Program-made: the position numbers and the translations under genes
The notes under the pieces: generated by a model
Databases searched by the model: none
Seen by the model: only the letters and a program-made list of their open reading frames with translations
What the model was told of the DNA's origin: nothing
DNA from: Crocodylus rhombifer
Lineage: Eukaryota > Chordata > Crocodylia > Crocodylidae
Direction of reading: 5' to 3'
DNA length: 64,000 bases
NCBI GenBank assembly: GCA_038503035.1
Contig: JAVSML010025179.1
Coordinates: 61,218 to 125,217, forward strand
Shown: positions 53,101 through 60,081 of the stretch, piece after piece
Numbering within the stretch: the stretch's first letter is position 1
Layout of the letters: every line of letters begins with the position of its first letter

Positions 53101-55904
53101 GCCAACAGTTGCCTTTGCTTCTTCCTTGGTTTTCCCAGGCTGCAATATTCCCTGCTCTCCATGAAGCTATCCATATAACCTGAGGGATCTGCAGCAGGAA
53201 TATTTAATTGCAGCAGAGGAATCTGGAGCAGGTAGAATTGGACATCAGTGTCTACATGGCCAGCCTCCCCTTCCTTTTCATAAGGCTGTGTCCTATTGCT
53301 TTCCATTGACTTCAGTAAGCTCTAAGGATTCTCCATAAACGACTAGAGAGACTGGATGGAGCACCCATGCTCTGCCTGAGTTCAGGTGACCAAATCATTT
53401 CTCACACTTAGCTCCCTGAATAAAGCCTTTTTCCAGAATAGGGTGAATGTCAGCCTAGGATTTTAGTAGCTAAAGCCTTGATCCACCCAAGGTACAATTG
53501 AAACCAAGGGACATCACGCAAGTGTCCTGGACTCTCCTGCCCAGATTAGCTGGCAGGTTCAAGTAAAGAAGACCACCTACCTGTCTCCACTAACTAAGTT
53601 TCTTATGTGGCACACAAGTAACAAGCTATTTTTCTTTCCAGGGCCTCTTGTACAGGTTACTCCATAACAAGGTTAAAAAGCATCCTAGAAGAACGAAACT
53701 TCACTGTCTCCTGTGAAGACAATTATAGGTAATAATTCGCTTTGCGTTAAACAGTGTACACTTTTTTAAAAATGAGGCTGTTTCTGTCTCCCCACCCCCT
53801 CTCCACCATATTGGATTATTTTGGGAAGAAAACACATCGTGTTTTATTATCCTAAAGTAGAAGTTGCTGTTGCAAACATAACACCCAAGGCATAGGGTTG
53901 GTATCATAACACTCATTGCTTTTCATACCAAAGGAAACTAGGAGGTCCCCATATGTTTCTCTTTTCTCCCACTTAGCAAAAGGCTGACCTGGCAGCAGAG
54001 AGGCGTGAACCAGCACCATCCCAGGCTGAGCTGAGAACCATGATACCAAAGAAATAAAAACTGGATCATGGGATTACTACATGCTTGGTGTGTCTACACA
54101 AGATGGTACTGTGCAGTAGCTCGTCACCACCACGCAGTAGCATTGCCACACACTAACCACGTGGCAGCTGCACTGCGCAGTAGTAATGAGCTCATTGCTC
54201 CTACACAGCAATGTTGGAAAAAAAAGTGTGGTGATAGTACTGTGCAGTAACGCCAGTTTAGTACTTATGCAAGTACTAAATGACTTGTGTAGATGTGGCT
54301 ACTGTTTACAGGATACTATATTAGGGACCATGATGATATTTTAGGAGAGTAGGTAGAAGACTGTGAAAGAAACCTTAACCTGAAATCATGACAGCATGTT
54401 TGCAGCATGTGCGCATGTACTGGGTCTGGGGTGGTTTTGGATCCTCCATGTTCTTCTTCAGTGTAACGCATATGGGGTACTGCTTCTAGTCCCCAAAATG
54501 AAGAATGCTGAAGAAATCTTGTGCCCATCCTCAGAAACTAAAGATGATGACAGGAGCAGACTGAGTATCTCTAAACTTGATCTTAGCCCACAAGAGGCCA
54601 ACAAGCAATGCCAAGGGATTAGGGATACACGAAGACATCCAGATGGAGGAGAAAAAATTCTTTATTCACATTATTCTGCCCTTGGGTTTAACTAATAAAC
54701 ACAATAATGATATTTTATCTATTGGGAAAAGCTTTTCTTGGTGACAGGCTGCGACCTTGATACTATTTCTGAAGTAAACAAACATCCATTGTTAAACTAC
54801 TGTGAGTTTTATGAGAATTGTTAGCCATCTTTAACAAAATGAAGACCTGGGCCTGCAAGGGAGAACAAGTGGACAAATACACTTTCTGGCAGCAAAGGTT
54901 TAAACTGTTTGTTTTGTGCATGGTTGGATGTTATTTACAAGTGCTCTGCACTGTGTGGCATCATTAACATGAGAACAGAGTCAAATGCTACTAGATTAGG
55001 ATGTTTTATACCCACTTGGTGTTCCTGTAAATGTAATTCTAGCCAATACATCAAGAACCGAATCAGAAATTTTCAACACTGAAGAAGTGAACTGTTCCTG
55101 CTTCAGTCAAAGAACCAGCACTTTGTAGATGAGGGATATAACAAGTCAGCTTCTTCTGGGTCATCACCAAATAGGACCTATCACATGCACTCGCCAGTGT
55201 GTCACAAATGATTTTTTGTGGTCCAGAGCAATGAAGAATTGGTCCTTCCATCAGAGCTCAACTAGTAAACAAGTACTACCCCTACCCTCCCAACCCCTGA
55301 TTATTAATAATACTCTCTTAGGCACAATGGGAGAAAGAAGCATCATTTAAAATATTCAGTAATACTCTCCAGGCAAAACCTGCTGGCAAGTGACATAGCT
55401 TCACTTAAATCAGTGTAGATGGAGCAATGCCAATTTACAACAGCTGAGCATCTGACTTGTCAGACCCTATAGCTGCCACAGCATTCAGGCTTCTTATCTT
55501 TCCTAGAGAGTCAACACCGTCATCTAGAAATAAAGAATTAGTTCAGTGGCTAAATTTCAATCCCCCAGCGTCCACCTGAAATTTACTTGCATGTTAATTT
55601 AAAAGCAACGATGGTTTTAGACTGTGTAAAAAGTAACCAGCCAAGTTATCTCTCTGCAATAATCTACATCACCTTTAAAAAAGAGAGTTCATGGTCTCAG
55701 GCCTATGCAATATGCACTTTGACTTCCACGTGGCATTTGATAATTACTTTTAATGATCACCAGAGTTATGATACTGTATGCCTCAAACAGCTACTAAATG
55801 TTTTGTTTCGTTTTTTGTCTTATCACAGGCCAGTTTGGCTTTTTCAGTGTGCGAGTGAGCCTGGCCACGAAGACTGCAGACTTTGCTTATGTGGTGTACA
55901 GTGA
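10888..55904 (+). CDS. CD38: CD38 ADP-ribosyl cyclase/cADPR hydrolase, 8-exon gene
   Basis: Joined coding exons: 10888-11126, 38802-38931, 39579-39714, 40691-40773, 44512-44588, 47943-48035, 53642-53728, 55829-55904. All introns are GT/AG and all phases fit, giving 306 residues. CD38 makes cyclic ADP-ribose, ADP-ribose and NAADP from NAD(P) and consumes extracellular NAD; this is known for the family. A short basic tail (residues 1-14) and one hydrophobic segment (about 15-37) predict a type II membrane protein. That separates it from the paralogue BST1, which has a signal peptide and GPI anchor. By alignment, human Trp125, Ser126, Glu146, Asp155, Trp189, Ser193 and Glu226 are kept as Trp127, Ser128, Glu148, Asp157, Trp190, Ser194 and Glu228. 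All twelve fold cysteines are present, as are N-glycosylation sequons NIT, NGS and NFT. Human Arg127 is Lys129 and Thr221 is Ile223. Parts of exons 6-8 (IGGP, RPV) also recall BST1, so a transcript check is worthwhile. Confidence 0.93.
11416..12452 (-). mobile_element. Non-autonomous hAT element (reverse copy)
   Basis: Begins CAGGGGTGGGCAGTTATTT and ends near TTTTGCCCATCG. The ends match the hAT element at 44603-45905 in opposite orientation. Flanks atctaaac/atctaaga are a degraded 8-bp duplication. It lies about 290 bp into intron 1. GC-rich interior, no transposase. Confidence 0.65.
12453..13727. other. Intron 1 sequence with a short palindromic repeat
   Basis: Mostly unique-looking. At 13333-13405, GGTGTGTCCAGACAAGAGCG begins a short fold-back repeat containing CATCTCAAAG/CTTTTGAGATG; it resembles crocodilian MITE ends. 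A GC-rich stretch follows. Confidence 0.35.
13728..13800 (+). mobile_element. CR1 3'-end fragment
   Basis: Contains GGTCAGACTCGATCTGCTGA followed by GGTCCCTTCTGACCC and a 'cttctatgaa' tail, the CR1 3'UTR signature. Confidence 0.7.
13821..15740 (-). mobile_element. Possible LTR-derived segment, minus strand
   Basis: Read on the minus strand it has a TATA-like GATAAAAGC (complement near 15334) followed by sequence of R/U5 character, and an AATAAA (complement TTTATT near 13967). Ends and target duplication were not fixed. It may be more than one element. Confidence 0.3.
15741..16477. other. Intron 1, nothing recognised
   Basis: AT-rich, with a C run at 16262-16270. No gene or repeat identified. 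Confidence 0.3.
16478..17570 (+). repeat. Segment bracketed by 13-bp direct repeats, possible LTR
   Basis: AGTCTGTGACAGT occurs at 16478-16490 and 17558-17570. The segment can be read as TGTGACAG...CTGTGACA with a TATAAATA at 17039-17046, which would suit an LTR. No convincing short target duplication, and no AATAAA at an LTR-like distance. Confidence 0.35.
17571..19547. other. Intron 1, includes an old palindrome-family fragment
   Basis: 17761-17806 (TTTACTCAGTTACATTGGAG TAAATTC) resembles one arm of an ancient amniote palindromic repeat. The rest is unassigned. Confidence 0.3.
19548..19755 (-). mobile_element. CR1 3'-end fragment, old
   Basis: Inverted CR1 tail: ATCATAGGGCTGGATGGGCC, AGGTCATCTAGTCCAACC and downstream RT C-terminal remnants. 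Strongly diverged. Confidence 0.75.
19761..20055. mobile_element. Chompy-like MITE
   Basis: Starts GGATGCCTGTACACATGCAG. It holds an almost perfect inner palindrome at 19785-19824 centred on CTGTAATTACAG. The core is shared with 52372-52627. The right end is approximate. Confidence 0.5.
20262..20521. mobile_element. Chompy-like MITE
   Basis: Ends GGGGCATTTTTACACATGCG and, inverted, GGGTACCTATTCATGCACGC form terminal inverted repeats. The interior (TTTTGAAAC, CTAATTAAAATGC) is shared with neighbouring copies. Confidence 0.5.
21184..21630 (-). mobile_element. Tigger-like MITE, copy 1
   Basis: Starts after TA with CAAGTTTCCCTCACTTTATG. The whole element is the inverted relative of 46160-46604, with shared interior blocks CACTCATTGTCTGTGATG and ATGTTACCA complement. 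The far end is degraded. Confidence 0.65.
21631..23340. other. Intron 1, microsatellite and unassigned sequence
   Basis: A (CA)n run lies at 22041-22061. No gene seen. Confidence 0.35.
23341..24050. repeat. GC-rich segment related to the 59.6 kb hAT interior
   Basis: Stretches such as CCTGCAGGCTA/GCAAAAGGAAACCCAT near 23765-23805 resemble 59945-59990 in a hAT copy. Terminal repeats were not located. Confidence 0.3.
24051..25833. other. Intron 1, nothing recognised
   Basis: AT-rich with simple runs. No coding or repeat family identified. Confidence 0.3.
25834..26163. mobile_element. 330-bp inverted-repeat element
   Basis: Starts AGTGGCTACGCCTTAATG and ends CACTAAGGTGTAGCCACT. Inverted similarity extends about 75 bp from each end, with CTGCCCTGGA in both arms. 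No clear target duplication; superfamily unknown. Confidence 0.55.
26164..27004. other. Intron 1 with an 18-base G run
   Basis: 26696-26713 is an uninterrupted G run. The rest is unassigned. Confidence 0.4.
26964..27992 (+). CDS. CR1 reverse transcriptase C-terminal fragment, open
   Basis: 342 codons without a stop. The CR1-derived part starts near codon 14 ([19 protein letters not shown]). It contains [25 protein letters not shown] (catalytic motif), a long thumb/connection region and the conserved end [20 protein letters not shown]. The finger and first palm motifs are missing through truncation, so it cannot be an active enzyme. The open frame suggests it is younger than the other CR1 copies here. 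Confidence 0.85.
   Translation: MSIFPVKGKSPGRNCTVRWVENWLEGRTQRVMVDGSVLTWKGVGSGVPQGSVLGLILFNVFISDLDEGVKCTLSKFADDTKLWGEVDTPEDREQLQADLDRLDKWAENNRMQFNKEKCKVLHLGRKNVQHTYSLGSDLLGGTEVERDLGVLVDSKMNMSRQCDETIRKANGTLSCISRCMTNRSKEVILPLYRALVRPQLEYCVQFWAPHFTKDMDNLERVQRRATRMVKGLQAKPYEERLEKLDLFSLHKRRLRGDLVAAYKFIRGAQKGIGEYLFTKAPPGVTRNNGHKLEESRFRLDIRRNFFTVRVAKVWNGIPREVVLSPTLGVFKRRLDVYLAGVM
27005..28080 (+). mobile_element. 5'-truncated CR1 LINE, relatively young
   Basis: A long open RT frame followed by a CR1 3'UTR with GGTCGGACTCGATGATCTAT and a 'agcatctatgaatctat' tail. 5' truncation is typical of LINE insertion. The left boundary is approximate. Confidence 0.9.
28150..30105 (+). pseudogene. Older CR1/L3-like LINE copy, decayed
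   Basis: RT-related pieces in order but in shifting frames: [58 protein letters not shown] (motif changed from FADD) and later [13 protein letters not shown] remnants. Ends with a CR1-like tail (GACTAGATAGTCTCCTGAGG). A different and older subfamily than 27005-28080. Confidence 0.8.
30112..32640. other. Intron 1, possible old LTR fragment plus simple repeat
   Basis: TGTAGCAGGTTCAGGG at 30156 resembles the start of the LTR candidate at 40955, and CT-rich sequence follows. An (AAAAT)n run lies at 32551-32587. The rest is unassigned. Confidence 0.3.
32640..33930 (+). pseudogene. Ancient L3/CR1-like LINE remnant, split
   Basis: RT-like traces before and after an insertion: FMKGRSCQT and [14 protein letters not shown] near 32790-32905, and QTVVW.PILFNIF near 33415-33455. 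Terminal-domain-like sequence continues to about 33930. Heavily decayed. Confidence 0.55.
32956..33300. mobile_element. GC-rich 345-bp insertion with 9-bp target duplication
   Basis: Flanked by GAAGATAAT at 32947-32955 and 33301-33309. Very GC-rich inside an AT-rich ancient LINE. No terminal inverted repeats, no poly(A) tail, no known family recognised. Confidence 0.6.
34027..34260 (-). mobile_element. CR1 3'-end fragment
   Basis: Inverted CR1 tail: CATAGATTCATACGTTGTAA, GGAAGATCATCGGGTCCAGC and CCCCTGCACCAAGCAGGAAA. Confidence 0.85.
34261..37030. other. Intron 1, mostly unassigned
   Basis: At 36361, GGAAGCGTCTACACTAGCTG resembles one end of a Chompy-like MITE; its partner end was not found. 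No exon seen. Confidence 0.3.
37031..38158 (+). mobile_element. Non-autonomous TIR element, copy B
   Basis: Starts GGCTAGGGACAGATATT, ends AATGTTTGCCCCTAGCC, flanked on both sides by ATG (perfect 3-bp duplication). Collinear with copy A at 1180-2247. No ORF of note. Confidence 0.85.
38159..38801. other. End of intron 1, nothing recognised
   Basis: Unassigned sequence up to the exon 2 acceptor. Confidence 0.35.
38802..38931 (+). CDS. CD38: CD38 exon 2
   Basis: 130 bp, 43 codons plus one base completing Gly80. It contains KDC, the NPCNIT sequon, DYQPLMDL and VPCNK, all direct counterparts of human exon 2. The acceptor is TTTCATAG and the donor is AAG/GTAACA. The Cys aligned with human Cys119, implicated in the hydrolase activity, is present. 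Confidence 0.95.
38932..39578. other. CD38 intron 2, nothing recognised
   Basis: Short intron with a CT-rich acceptor tract. No repeat identified. Confidence 0.5.
39579..39714 (+). CDS. CD38: CD38 exon 3 (active-site strand)
   Basis: 136 bp. It encodes SLFWSK, aligned with human LLWSR, and the signature [11 protein letters not shown] with Glu148 and Asp157. WCG follows. The acceptor is a CT-rich tract ending CTCTCTCAG; the donor is CAG/GTAAGG. Human Arg127 is Lys here. The exon ends one base into a Gly codon. Confidence 0.95.
39715..40690. other. CD38 intron 3, nothing recognised
   Basis: No coding or repeat signal beyond the splice sites. Confidence 0.5.
40691..40773 (+). CDS. CD38: CD38 exon 4
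   Basis: 83 bp. It encodes [10 protein letters not shown] and VYWKMASKM, matching human INYQSCPDW and VFWKTVSRR. Trp190 corresponds to substrate-stacking human Trp189. Acceptor TTTCAAG; donor ATG/GTAAGG. A 27-bp perfect hairpin repeat begins 53 bases downstream. Confidence 0.95.
40827..40888. repeat. Perfect 27-bp hairpin repeat, ancient amniote palindrome
   Basis: Arms 40827-40853 and 40862-40888 are exact inverse complements around an 8-base loop. The motif (CCTGGCCCCACTG...CAGTGGGGCCAGG around CAAAACTC) matches a palindromic repeat I recognise from turtle and bird genomes. Confidence 0.75.
40955..41746 (+). mobile_element. Candidate solo LTR in intron 4
   Basis: 792 bp from TGTAGCAGG to CTGGTTACA, flanked by tatgc/tatac (4 of 5 match). 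CT-rich interior. No TATA/poly(A) pair identified, so the class is uncertain. Confidence 0.4.
41747..44380. other. CD38 intron 4, nothing recognised
   Basis: No gene or defined repeat seen. Confidence 0.35.
44381..44466. repeat. Imperfect amniote palindrome next to exon 5
   Basis: CAGATCCTTAGCTGCGTAAA pairs with TTTACGTGAGCTGAGGACCT. Same type of ancient palindromic repeat family as 40827-40888. It ends 45 bases before exon 5. Confidence 0.6.
44512..44588 (+). CDS. CD38: CD38 exon 5
   Basis: 77 bp. It encodes [16 protein letters not shown], matching human FAEAACDVVHVMLNGS, with an NGS sequon and the Cys aligned with human Cys201. Acceptor TTTGTTCAG; donor CAG/GTATCT, weak at +4 to +6. A hAT target duplication begins at intron position +7. 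Confidence 0.95.
44603..45905 (+). mobile_element. Non-autonomous hAT element in intron 5
   Basis: 1303 bp. Ends CAGGGGTGGGCAAAATA...AATTGCCCGCCCCTG, with 8-bp duplication acttaaca/acttagca (7 of 8). The GC-rich interior (45050-45590) is built of nested direct and inverted repeats that create long chance ORFs. Same family as 11416-12452. Confidence 0.85.
45906..46159. other. CD38 intron 5, unassigned
   Basis: Short stretch between two transposons; nothing recognised. Confidence 0.4.
46160..46604 (+). mobile_element. Tigger-like MITE, copy 2 (intact ends)
   Basis: Ends CAGGTTTCCCTTGCTTTATG and CATAAAACAAGGGAAACCTG are inverse complements, with TA on both sides. 445 bp, no ORF. TA duplication plus CAG ends fit the Tc1/mariner-Tigger group. 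Confidence 0.8.
46605..47366. other. CD38 intron 5, nothing recognised
   Basis: No coding or repeat signal assigned. Confidence 0.35.
47367..47690 (-). mobile_element. CR1 3'-end fragment
   Basis: Inverted: CATAGACACTAGGGCTGGAA, GGAAGATCATCCAGTCCAGC, then a minus-strand RT end with [12 protein letters not shown] and [14 protein letters not shown]. It ends about 250 bases before exon 6. Confidence 0.9.
47943..48035 (+). CDS. CD38: CD38 exon 6 (catalytic Glu)
   Basis: 93 bp. It encodes [10 protein letters not shown], holding catalytic Glu228 (human Glu226, TFGSVEVHNL). [11 protein letters not shown] follows, closer to the WVMHEIGGP of BST1 than to human CD38. Human Thr221 is Ile223. Acceptor TTTTTCAG; donor AAAAG/GTAATA. 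Confidence 0.94.
48343..50753 (+). mobile_element. Full-length Tigger1-type DNA transposon (Tc1/mariner, pogo-like)
   Basis: 2411 bp in CD38 intron 6. Ends CAGGCATACCTC...AGGTATGCCTG with TA duplications at 48341-48342 and 50754-50755. It carries a 5' region, one pogo-type transposase reading frame and a 3' region with AATAAA just after the frame (50569). From memory, both non-coding and coding parts follow the mammalian Tigger1 consensus very closely, apart from a small deletion near the 3' end. Confidence 0.95.
48777..50567 (+). pseudogene. Tigger1 transposase, inactivated
   Basis: 596 codons in one frame without frameshift, but with in-frame stops TAG at 48786-48788 (codon 4) and TAA at 49026-49028 (codon 84). 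The N-terminal part ([20 protein letters not shown] and LRQTVSQVV) is a CENP-B/pogo helix-turn-helix. A second CENP-B-like domain spans about codons 85-165. The DDE catalytic core follows. First Asp is FNVDET (49335-49337). The second Asp is replaced by Gly in [10 protein letters not shown] (49680-49682). The third is MDQGV (49779-49781). The C-terminus is acidic with a final basic AKRLRL. A 510-codon open frame remains at 49035-50567, but loss of a catalytic Asp should abolish transposition. Confidence 0.93.
50756..52371. other. CD38 intron 6, nothing recognised
   Basis: AT-rich. A 154-codon frame at 51436-51900 shows no family signature. Confidence 0.35.
52372..52627. mobile_element. Chompy-like MITE
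   Basis: Shares CACTGTAATTACAGCAC, TTTTGAAGCA and CTCTAATTAAAGTGCCC with 19761-20055 and 20262-20521. Right end GGAGCACATGTAAAAGTGCC. Boundaries approximate. Confidence 0.55.
52628..53641. other. CD38 intron 6 end, nothing recognised
   Basis: No gene or repeat identified up to the exon 7 acceptor. Confidence 0.35.
53642..53728 (+). CDS. CD38: CD38 exon 7
   Basis: 87 bp. It encodes ASC, the helix [12 protein letters not shown], and [10 protein letters not shown], equivalent to human [20 protein letters not shown]. The two cysteines fit the conserved disulfide pattern and NFT is a sequon. Acceptor TTTCTTTCCAG; donor TATAG/GTAATA. Confidence 0.94.
54085..54302. mobile_element. MITE with CTACACAAG ends
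   Basis: TTGGTGTGTCTACACAAG at the left and CTTGTGTAGATGTGGCTA at the right are inverted repeats of about 18 bp. The interior has repeated CAGTAG/CACGCAGTAGC units. In intron 7. Confidence 0.65.
54303..55828. other. CD38 intron 7, includes an old palindrome fragment
   Basis: 55405-55462 (AAATCAGTGTAGATGGAGCA ... CAGCTGAGCATCTG) is a half copy of the amniote palindrome family. The rest is unassigned. Confidence 0.35.
55829..55904 (+). CDS. CD38: CD38 exon 8 (C-terminus and stop)
   Basis: 76 coding bases ending in TGA at 55902-55904. It encodes [17 protein letters not shown], aligned with human RPDKFLQCVKNPEDSSC. The tail CRLCLCGVQ carries two cysteines beyond the conserved one, unlike human CTSEI. 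There is no hydrophobic GPI-attachment tail, which argues against BST1. Acceptor TTATCACAG. Confidence 0.93.
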
Positions 55905-55980
55905 AATGCACAGTACACTAAGTCATTCATCAATTGTGTATAATAACACTCAAAAAGAATACGTAGACAATTTGTAGAGT

Positions 55981-55986
55981 AATAAA
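55981..55986 (+). terminator. Candidate CD38 poly(A) signal
   Basis: First AATAAA after the CD38 stop codon, 77 bases downstream. Human CD38 has a longer 3'UTR, so a distal site is possible. RNA data would decide. Confidence 0.4.
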
Positions 55987-56151
55987 TAGAACACTTGTAT
56001 GTACATACACTGTAGCTGTGCTGTGGCACAAATAGATGAATGAATGGAAACACTATTTTAGGTGCAGTCACTGAACACTGCACAGCTTCCTATTACATGG
56101 CTTCCGACCTCTTCAGCCTAAAGGTCAGACATCCCATCTCATAAAGGTCAA

Positions 56152-57361
56152 GGCTAGGGACAGATATTCCCTACATTGAACACCTTCAAGAGCAAATTGG
56201 ATGCTTATCTTGCTGGGATCCTATGACCCCAGCTGACTTCCTGCCCTTTGGGCAGGGGGCTGGACTCGATGATCTCCCGAGGTCCCTTCCAGCCCTAATG
56301 TCTATGTCTATGTCTATTCGAAAAGCCTGAGCCCTTGATTCAATCTTGGCAGTTTAGTCTAACCTGACTAGGCTGAACTGGCTTGAAACGGATCAGACAT
56401 TCTCTCTGGACTGGGGAAATTCAGGCACATGAATGGTCTGGCTGCAGTGGCTCAGACTAGAAACCAGGGGGCACGACAGCAGCCCTCCCTTCCCTTCCAC
56501 AGGGAGCTGAGCTGAGAGAGGCATGGCCAGGCCCCAGCAGGACTATCTCATTAGGAAGGTCCACCTACACCATCCCAGGCTTTTCCCAGCTGGCTGCTCA
56601 ATGGGCAGCAGTGTTGCCAGCCCCCAAGCCTGGGCTAGCACTTTGAGGCAAGGTGGTGGGGGAGAGGGTGCAGTGCATGTATCTGTTGACGGTATGGAGC
56701 TTTTCAAACTTCCTCCCTGCTTTATCATACCATCTGCAGCAAACTGATAGGCAAGCAAGCCAGCCAGGGGGTTGATAATAGTCTTTATCACCCAATTAGC
56801 AAAACAGTAGCCTCTCTCCACCTTACTTCAAACTTCGTAAACACCTTACCAGCTAACCTGTTGATTAGCCCTAAGCAGTCACTGTTCTGTCTGCCTATCC
56901 CAGTGAAATTGGAGAGAGATGCACTCAGACACCTCTTGGCATTAGCTAGCATACTATATTCTGGCTACAGTCTGTGCTGTGGCAAAAAGGAGGAAAGGAT
57001 CTCTATTTAAGCAGTGAGTGGGGAGAGGCGGGTACAGAGAAGCCAGCAGACCTGTCTATGCCAAGCTTTGGCCAGAGAGGAGGGGCCAGCTCTGCTGTGG
57101 AGCAGAGAGCCCTGCCCAACCCAGAGACCATGCTGGGGGACTCTGATCTAACTTAAACCAGCAAGCTGTCTGAGACAGACATTGCATAAACCAGTTTGAG
57201 CCAAATCAGTTAAGTCCGATACTACATTCAACCAGGTTTATCTCAAACTGGTTTCAGCCATTTTCAGACTGGTTTATGTGCACTGAACATCTGTTCCGTT
57301 ACAGGTTTAAACCAGTTTCTGATCACTTAAACCAGGTTATGTGTAATGTCTTTCCCTAGCC
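56152..57361 (-). mobile_element. Non-autonomous TIR element, copy C, with nested CR1
   Basis: Inverted relative of copies A and B. Starts GGCTAGGGACAGATATTC, ends AATGTCTTTCCCTAGCC, flanked by CAA on both sides (3-bp duplication). A CR1 3' fragment sits close to one end. Confidence 0.85.
56166..56321 (+). mobile_element. CR1 3'-end fragment nested in copy C
   Basis: Short piece from TTGAACACCTTCAAGAGCAA through GGACTCGATGATCTCCCGAG to a 'tctatgtctatgtctatt' tail. It interrupts the TIR region, so it inserted after copy C. Confidence 0.8.
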
Positions 57362-59555
57362 CAAAAGTTTGCATTCAGTATTTCAGGCCAGATTCTCTGT
57401 CCCTCCAGCTCGAACTGGGCAAAGGAAAAGAAACCACTTGTAAGTCCCCTGGTAGATGTATAAAAGTGGCAGTACTCAATTCTTTGCTTCCCTCAAGGCA
57501 GCACAAAAGAGCATGACCAGTCAGAAAAGGAAGTGGCTGGAGTGTGCCATATTTTGCTGCCCCCCCTATTTGGAACATGGTCCTTAGGGGAACGTTGCCA
57601 AATGACAACCTGTAGACACCCACAAGCTAGTGTGAGCTGCACCAGTAAAATCAGTTGCAGTTTTGCTGCTTCTTTTTTTCTCCTTTCCCAGTATGCCTGT
57701 CTGGCTGTGTAGGGAAATGGAAGCACTCCCCTCAGCTCAGGCAGAACCAACTAAGCCTTGGTCATCTTCTCTTGGGGTTGACTGGGGTTCCACCTGCCTG
57801 GTTGGCAAGTGGAGAACTATAAAAATTGAGACCCACTGTTAGCATGCCGTAAGTGGCCAGTGAATACAAGGTGAAAGAAGTAGCTGCTCAGATACATTCA
57901 ACTAACCCTGGAGCCATTCTTGTGGTTGCAGGATAAAGGGACTGGAGACAGTGCAGTAAGGCAGGAGAAAACAACAGCTGATTCCAATACTGTCACTTAA
58001 AAATTCATAGTCACAGGTCATGAAAGGCATTTTCAGTCCTGAATTGAATTTGCTTCCATTTTACAGGCATTGCATAAGATTTAAGAACACTTATTATAAC
58101 ACTGACAATATGGGGCCAGATTTTGGACCTTGGCTTCAGCCTCTTTGGACCACTTTAGTGACACAGAGGGAATGGAGAGTTGCTGTAAGAGATATCTCTA
58201 GGTATTGCAGTGCCAGTATAGCCAACACTAGGTACAAGCAGATGTGCAGCTCCCCAGTATAAGTCATGGCACTTCACAGAAAGCGCCATGAGAGTTAGAT
58301 TGCTTCTTCTGACCCAACAGATGTTAGCTGCTGGGTCAAAAGGATGGGGGATTGAGCTCCAATTTGGACCTGATCTAGGAAGAGAGGCTGCATTTCTGCA
58401 GCCTCTTCCTTGAGCTCTTCCCCCTTTCCAAGCCTCTGGTGCTGTCTCAGGATGGAAGGGTTGAGAAGGCAGGGGATGGAGGTCCATTCTGGGGTTTCCC
58501 CAACTGGTGCTGGAGTTGGGGGGTAGGTAGACTGGAGCCCCCCCACTTCAGGCAGACTCCAGTCTACCCTCGCCACCCTCCAGCAGCAGCTGGGCAACCC
58601 CCTGAAAGAGCTCCCTCTGCTTTCTTCCCCTGCTCCCACTCTGAGAACAGCCTTGTGAGATGGGTTGGGCTGTGTCAGCTCAGTCCTGCTCCCAGTGCAT
58701 ACAGACGCAAGTTAATGGAGGCACTCTGCTTTGGAGCACCTTCATCTGAATGCGCATGTAAAAAAGGGTTCATATTGTTGTGGGATCAGGCCCTTGTAAA
58801 GCACTCCGCAGCTGCACACTTTGTTTGGTCGCAGCTGTAGAGCACTTTCAGGTCCAGATCAAGTACAAATTGTCACTTTTGTCTGTGCTTTTTGCCTGGC
58901 TCATAGTCCAGAAAGGAGATGGCTGGAATACAATGTATCTGCAGCTGCTCTACATAAAGCTGGGAGGTCTAGAAAACCTCAGGTTAGAATACTAGGAAGG
59001 TCCTTAGAGATGGTGTCTTTTACCAGGCTCTTCACTGTGCAGAGCTTGGCTTTCCCTGTGGATATAGGCCATTGTGCTTACATTAAGTAGAACATTTATT
59101 TTTTTTAATCAAACTCTGATAGGTAGTGACTGCTATTAACTCAGACTTACACTGTTAACCTTAACTCAATTTATTTCTGACAAAAGAGTTCGAGGATTTG
59201 TCTTACTATTCACTTTTATACTTAATTATGCCATAATATGAAACACTGAATATAAAGTTGTGAAGTATTTTCAAATCTCTGATGGCAGCTTTTCTAACAT
59301 TATGGTTAGTTTTGGACTGGATATTAAATACATAAATTATTAAAGTGAGAGAGAGATTTTCACATGGATTATAACAGTGAGAAAAGTAAACTTATTTTGG
59401 ACGAGTTTCTTCAGGAAATTTTACTGGCATGATGATAATAAAGAATAAATCAGTCAAGCCAAGAACTGCAGTTTTTTTCCTCCGAACAAATAGCTTCCTG
59501 TTTTTTCTCTATCTATAGTCATGCCTGGACACTGCCAAGTATTGACAGCCTAAGG
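57362..59555. other. Downstream sequence, nothing recognised
   Basis: No exon of the usual CD38 downstream neighbours (FGFBP genes, PROM1) was found. One GC-richer tract lies at 58370-58650. Confidence 0.35.
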
Positions 59556-60081
59556 CAGTGGTTTTCAACCTTTTTCATTCCAGGACCCATTTGTCAAGAT
59601 CAATGGCCTTTCCCAACCCACACCCCCTGACCCTGCTGGTGCCCAACCCAAGGTCCCCTGCAGGCACCCCTCACACCCCAAACCACAGCCCCCTGTCCCC
59701 CTTGGCCATGCTGATGCCCATCACTCCTGATCCGCAGTCTCCTGCCAGCCCCAGACCTGCTGAAGGGGACCTCTATCTGAGCCAGAGCATGAGCAGCGAG
59801 TGCCAGCCCCTGCATGTGTGGGCATCGGCCCCATGCTGCTGGGCCAGGCACACAGCTCCCTGCTGAGCAGGACCACCCTCGCCTCCTTCCCCTGCTGAAG
59901 GGCCAGGCACATGTGCCCACTGCCTCCAATCATCCCAAGCAGCCACCTGCAGGCTGGAACACTGCCATCCTGCAAGGGAAAACCCATGCTTTGACAGGTT
60001 TTTCTGGGGACTTGCTTACGACCCTTTCAAATATTCTTGCGACCCACTTTTGGGTCACGACCCACCAGCTGAGAAATACTG
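59556..60081. mobile_element. Non-autonomous hAT element
   Basis: 526 bp. Ends CAGTGGTTTTCAACC...GCTGAGAAATACTG. Flanks gcctaagg/gcctaggg form an 8-bp duplication with one change. Confidence 0.85.

Noticed and set aside
10888..55904. Identity as BST1 instead of CD38
   Set aside because: The N-terminal cytoplasmic tail and membrane anchor plus absence of a C-terminal hydrophobic tail fit CD38, despite some BST1-like residues in exons 6-8.
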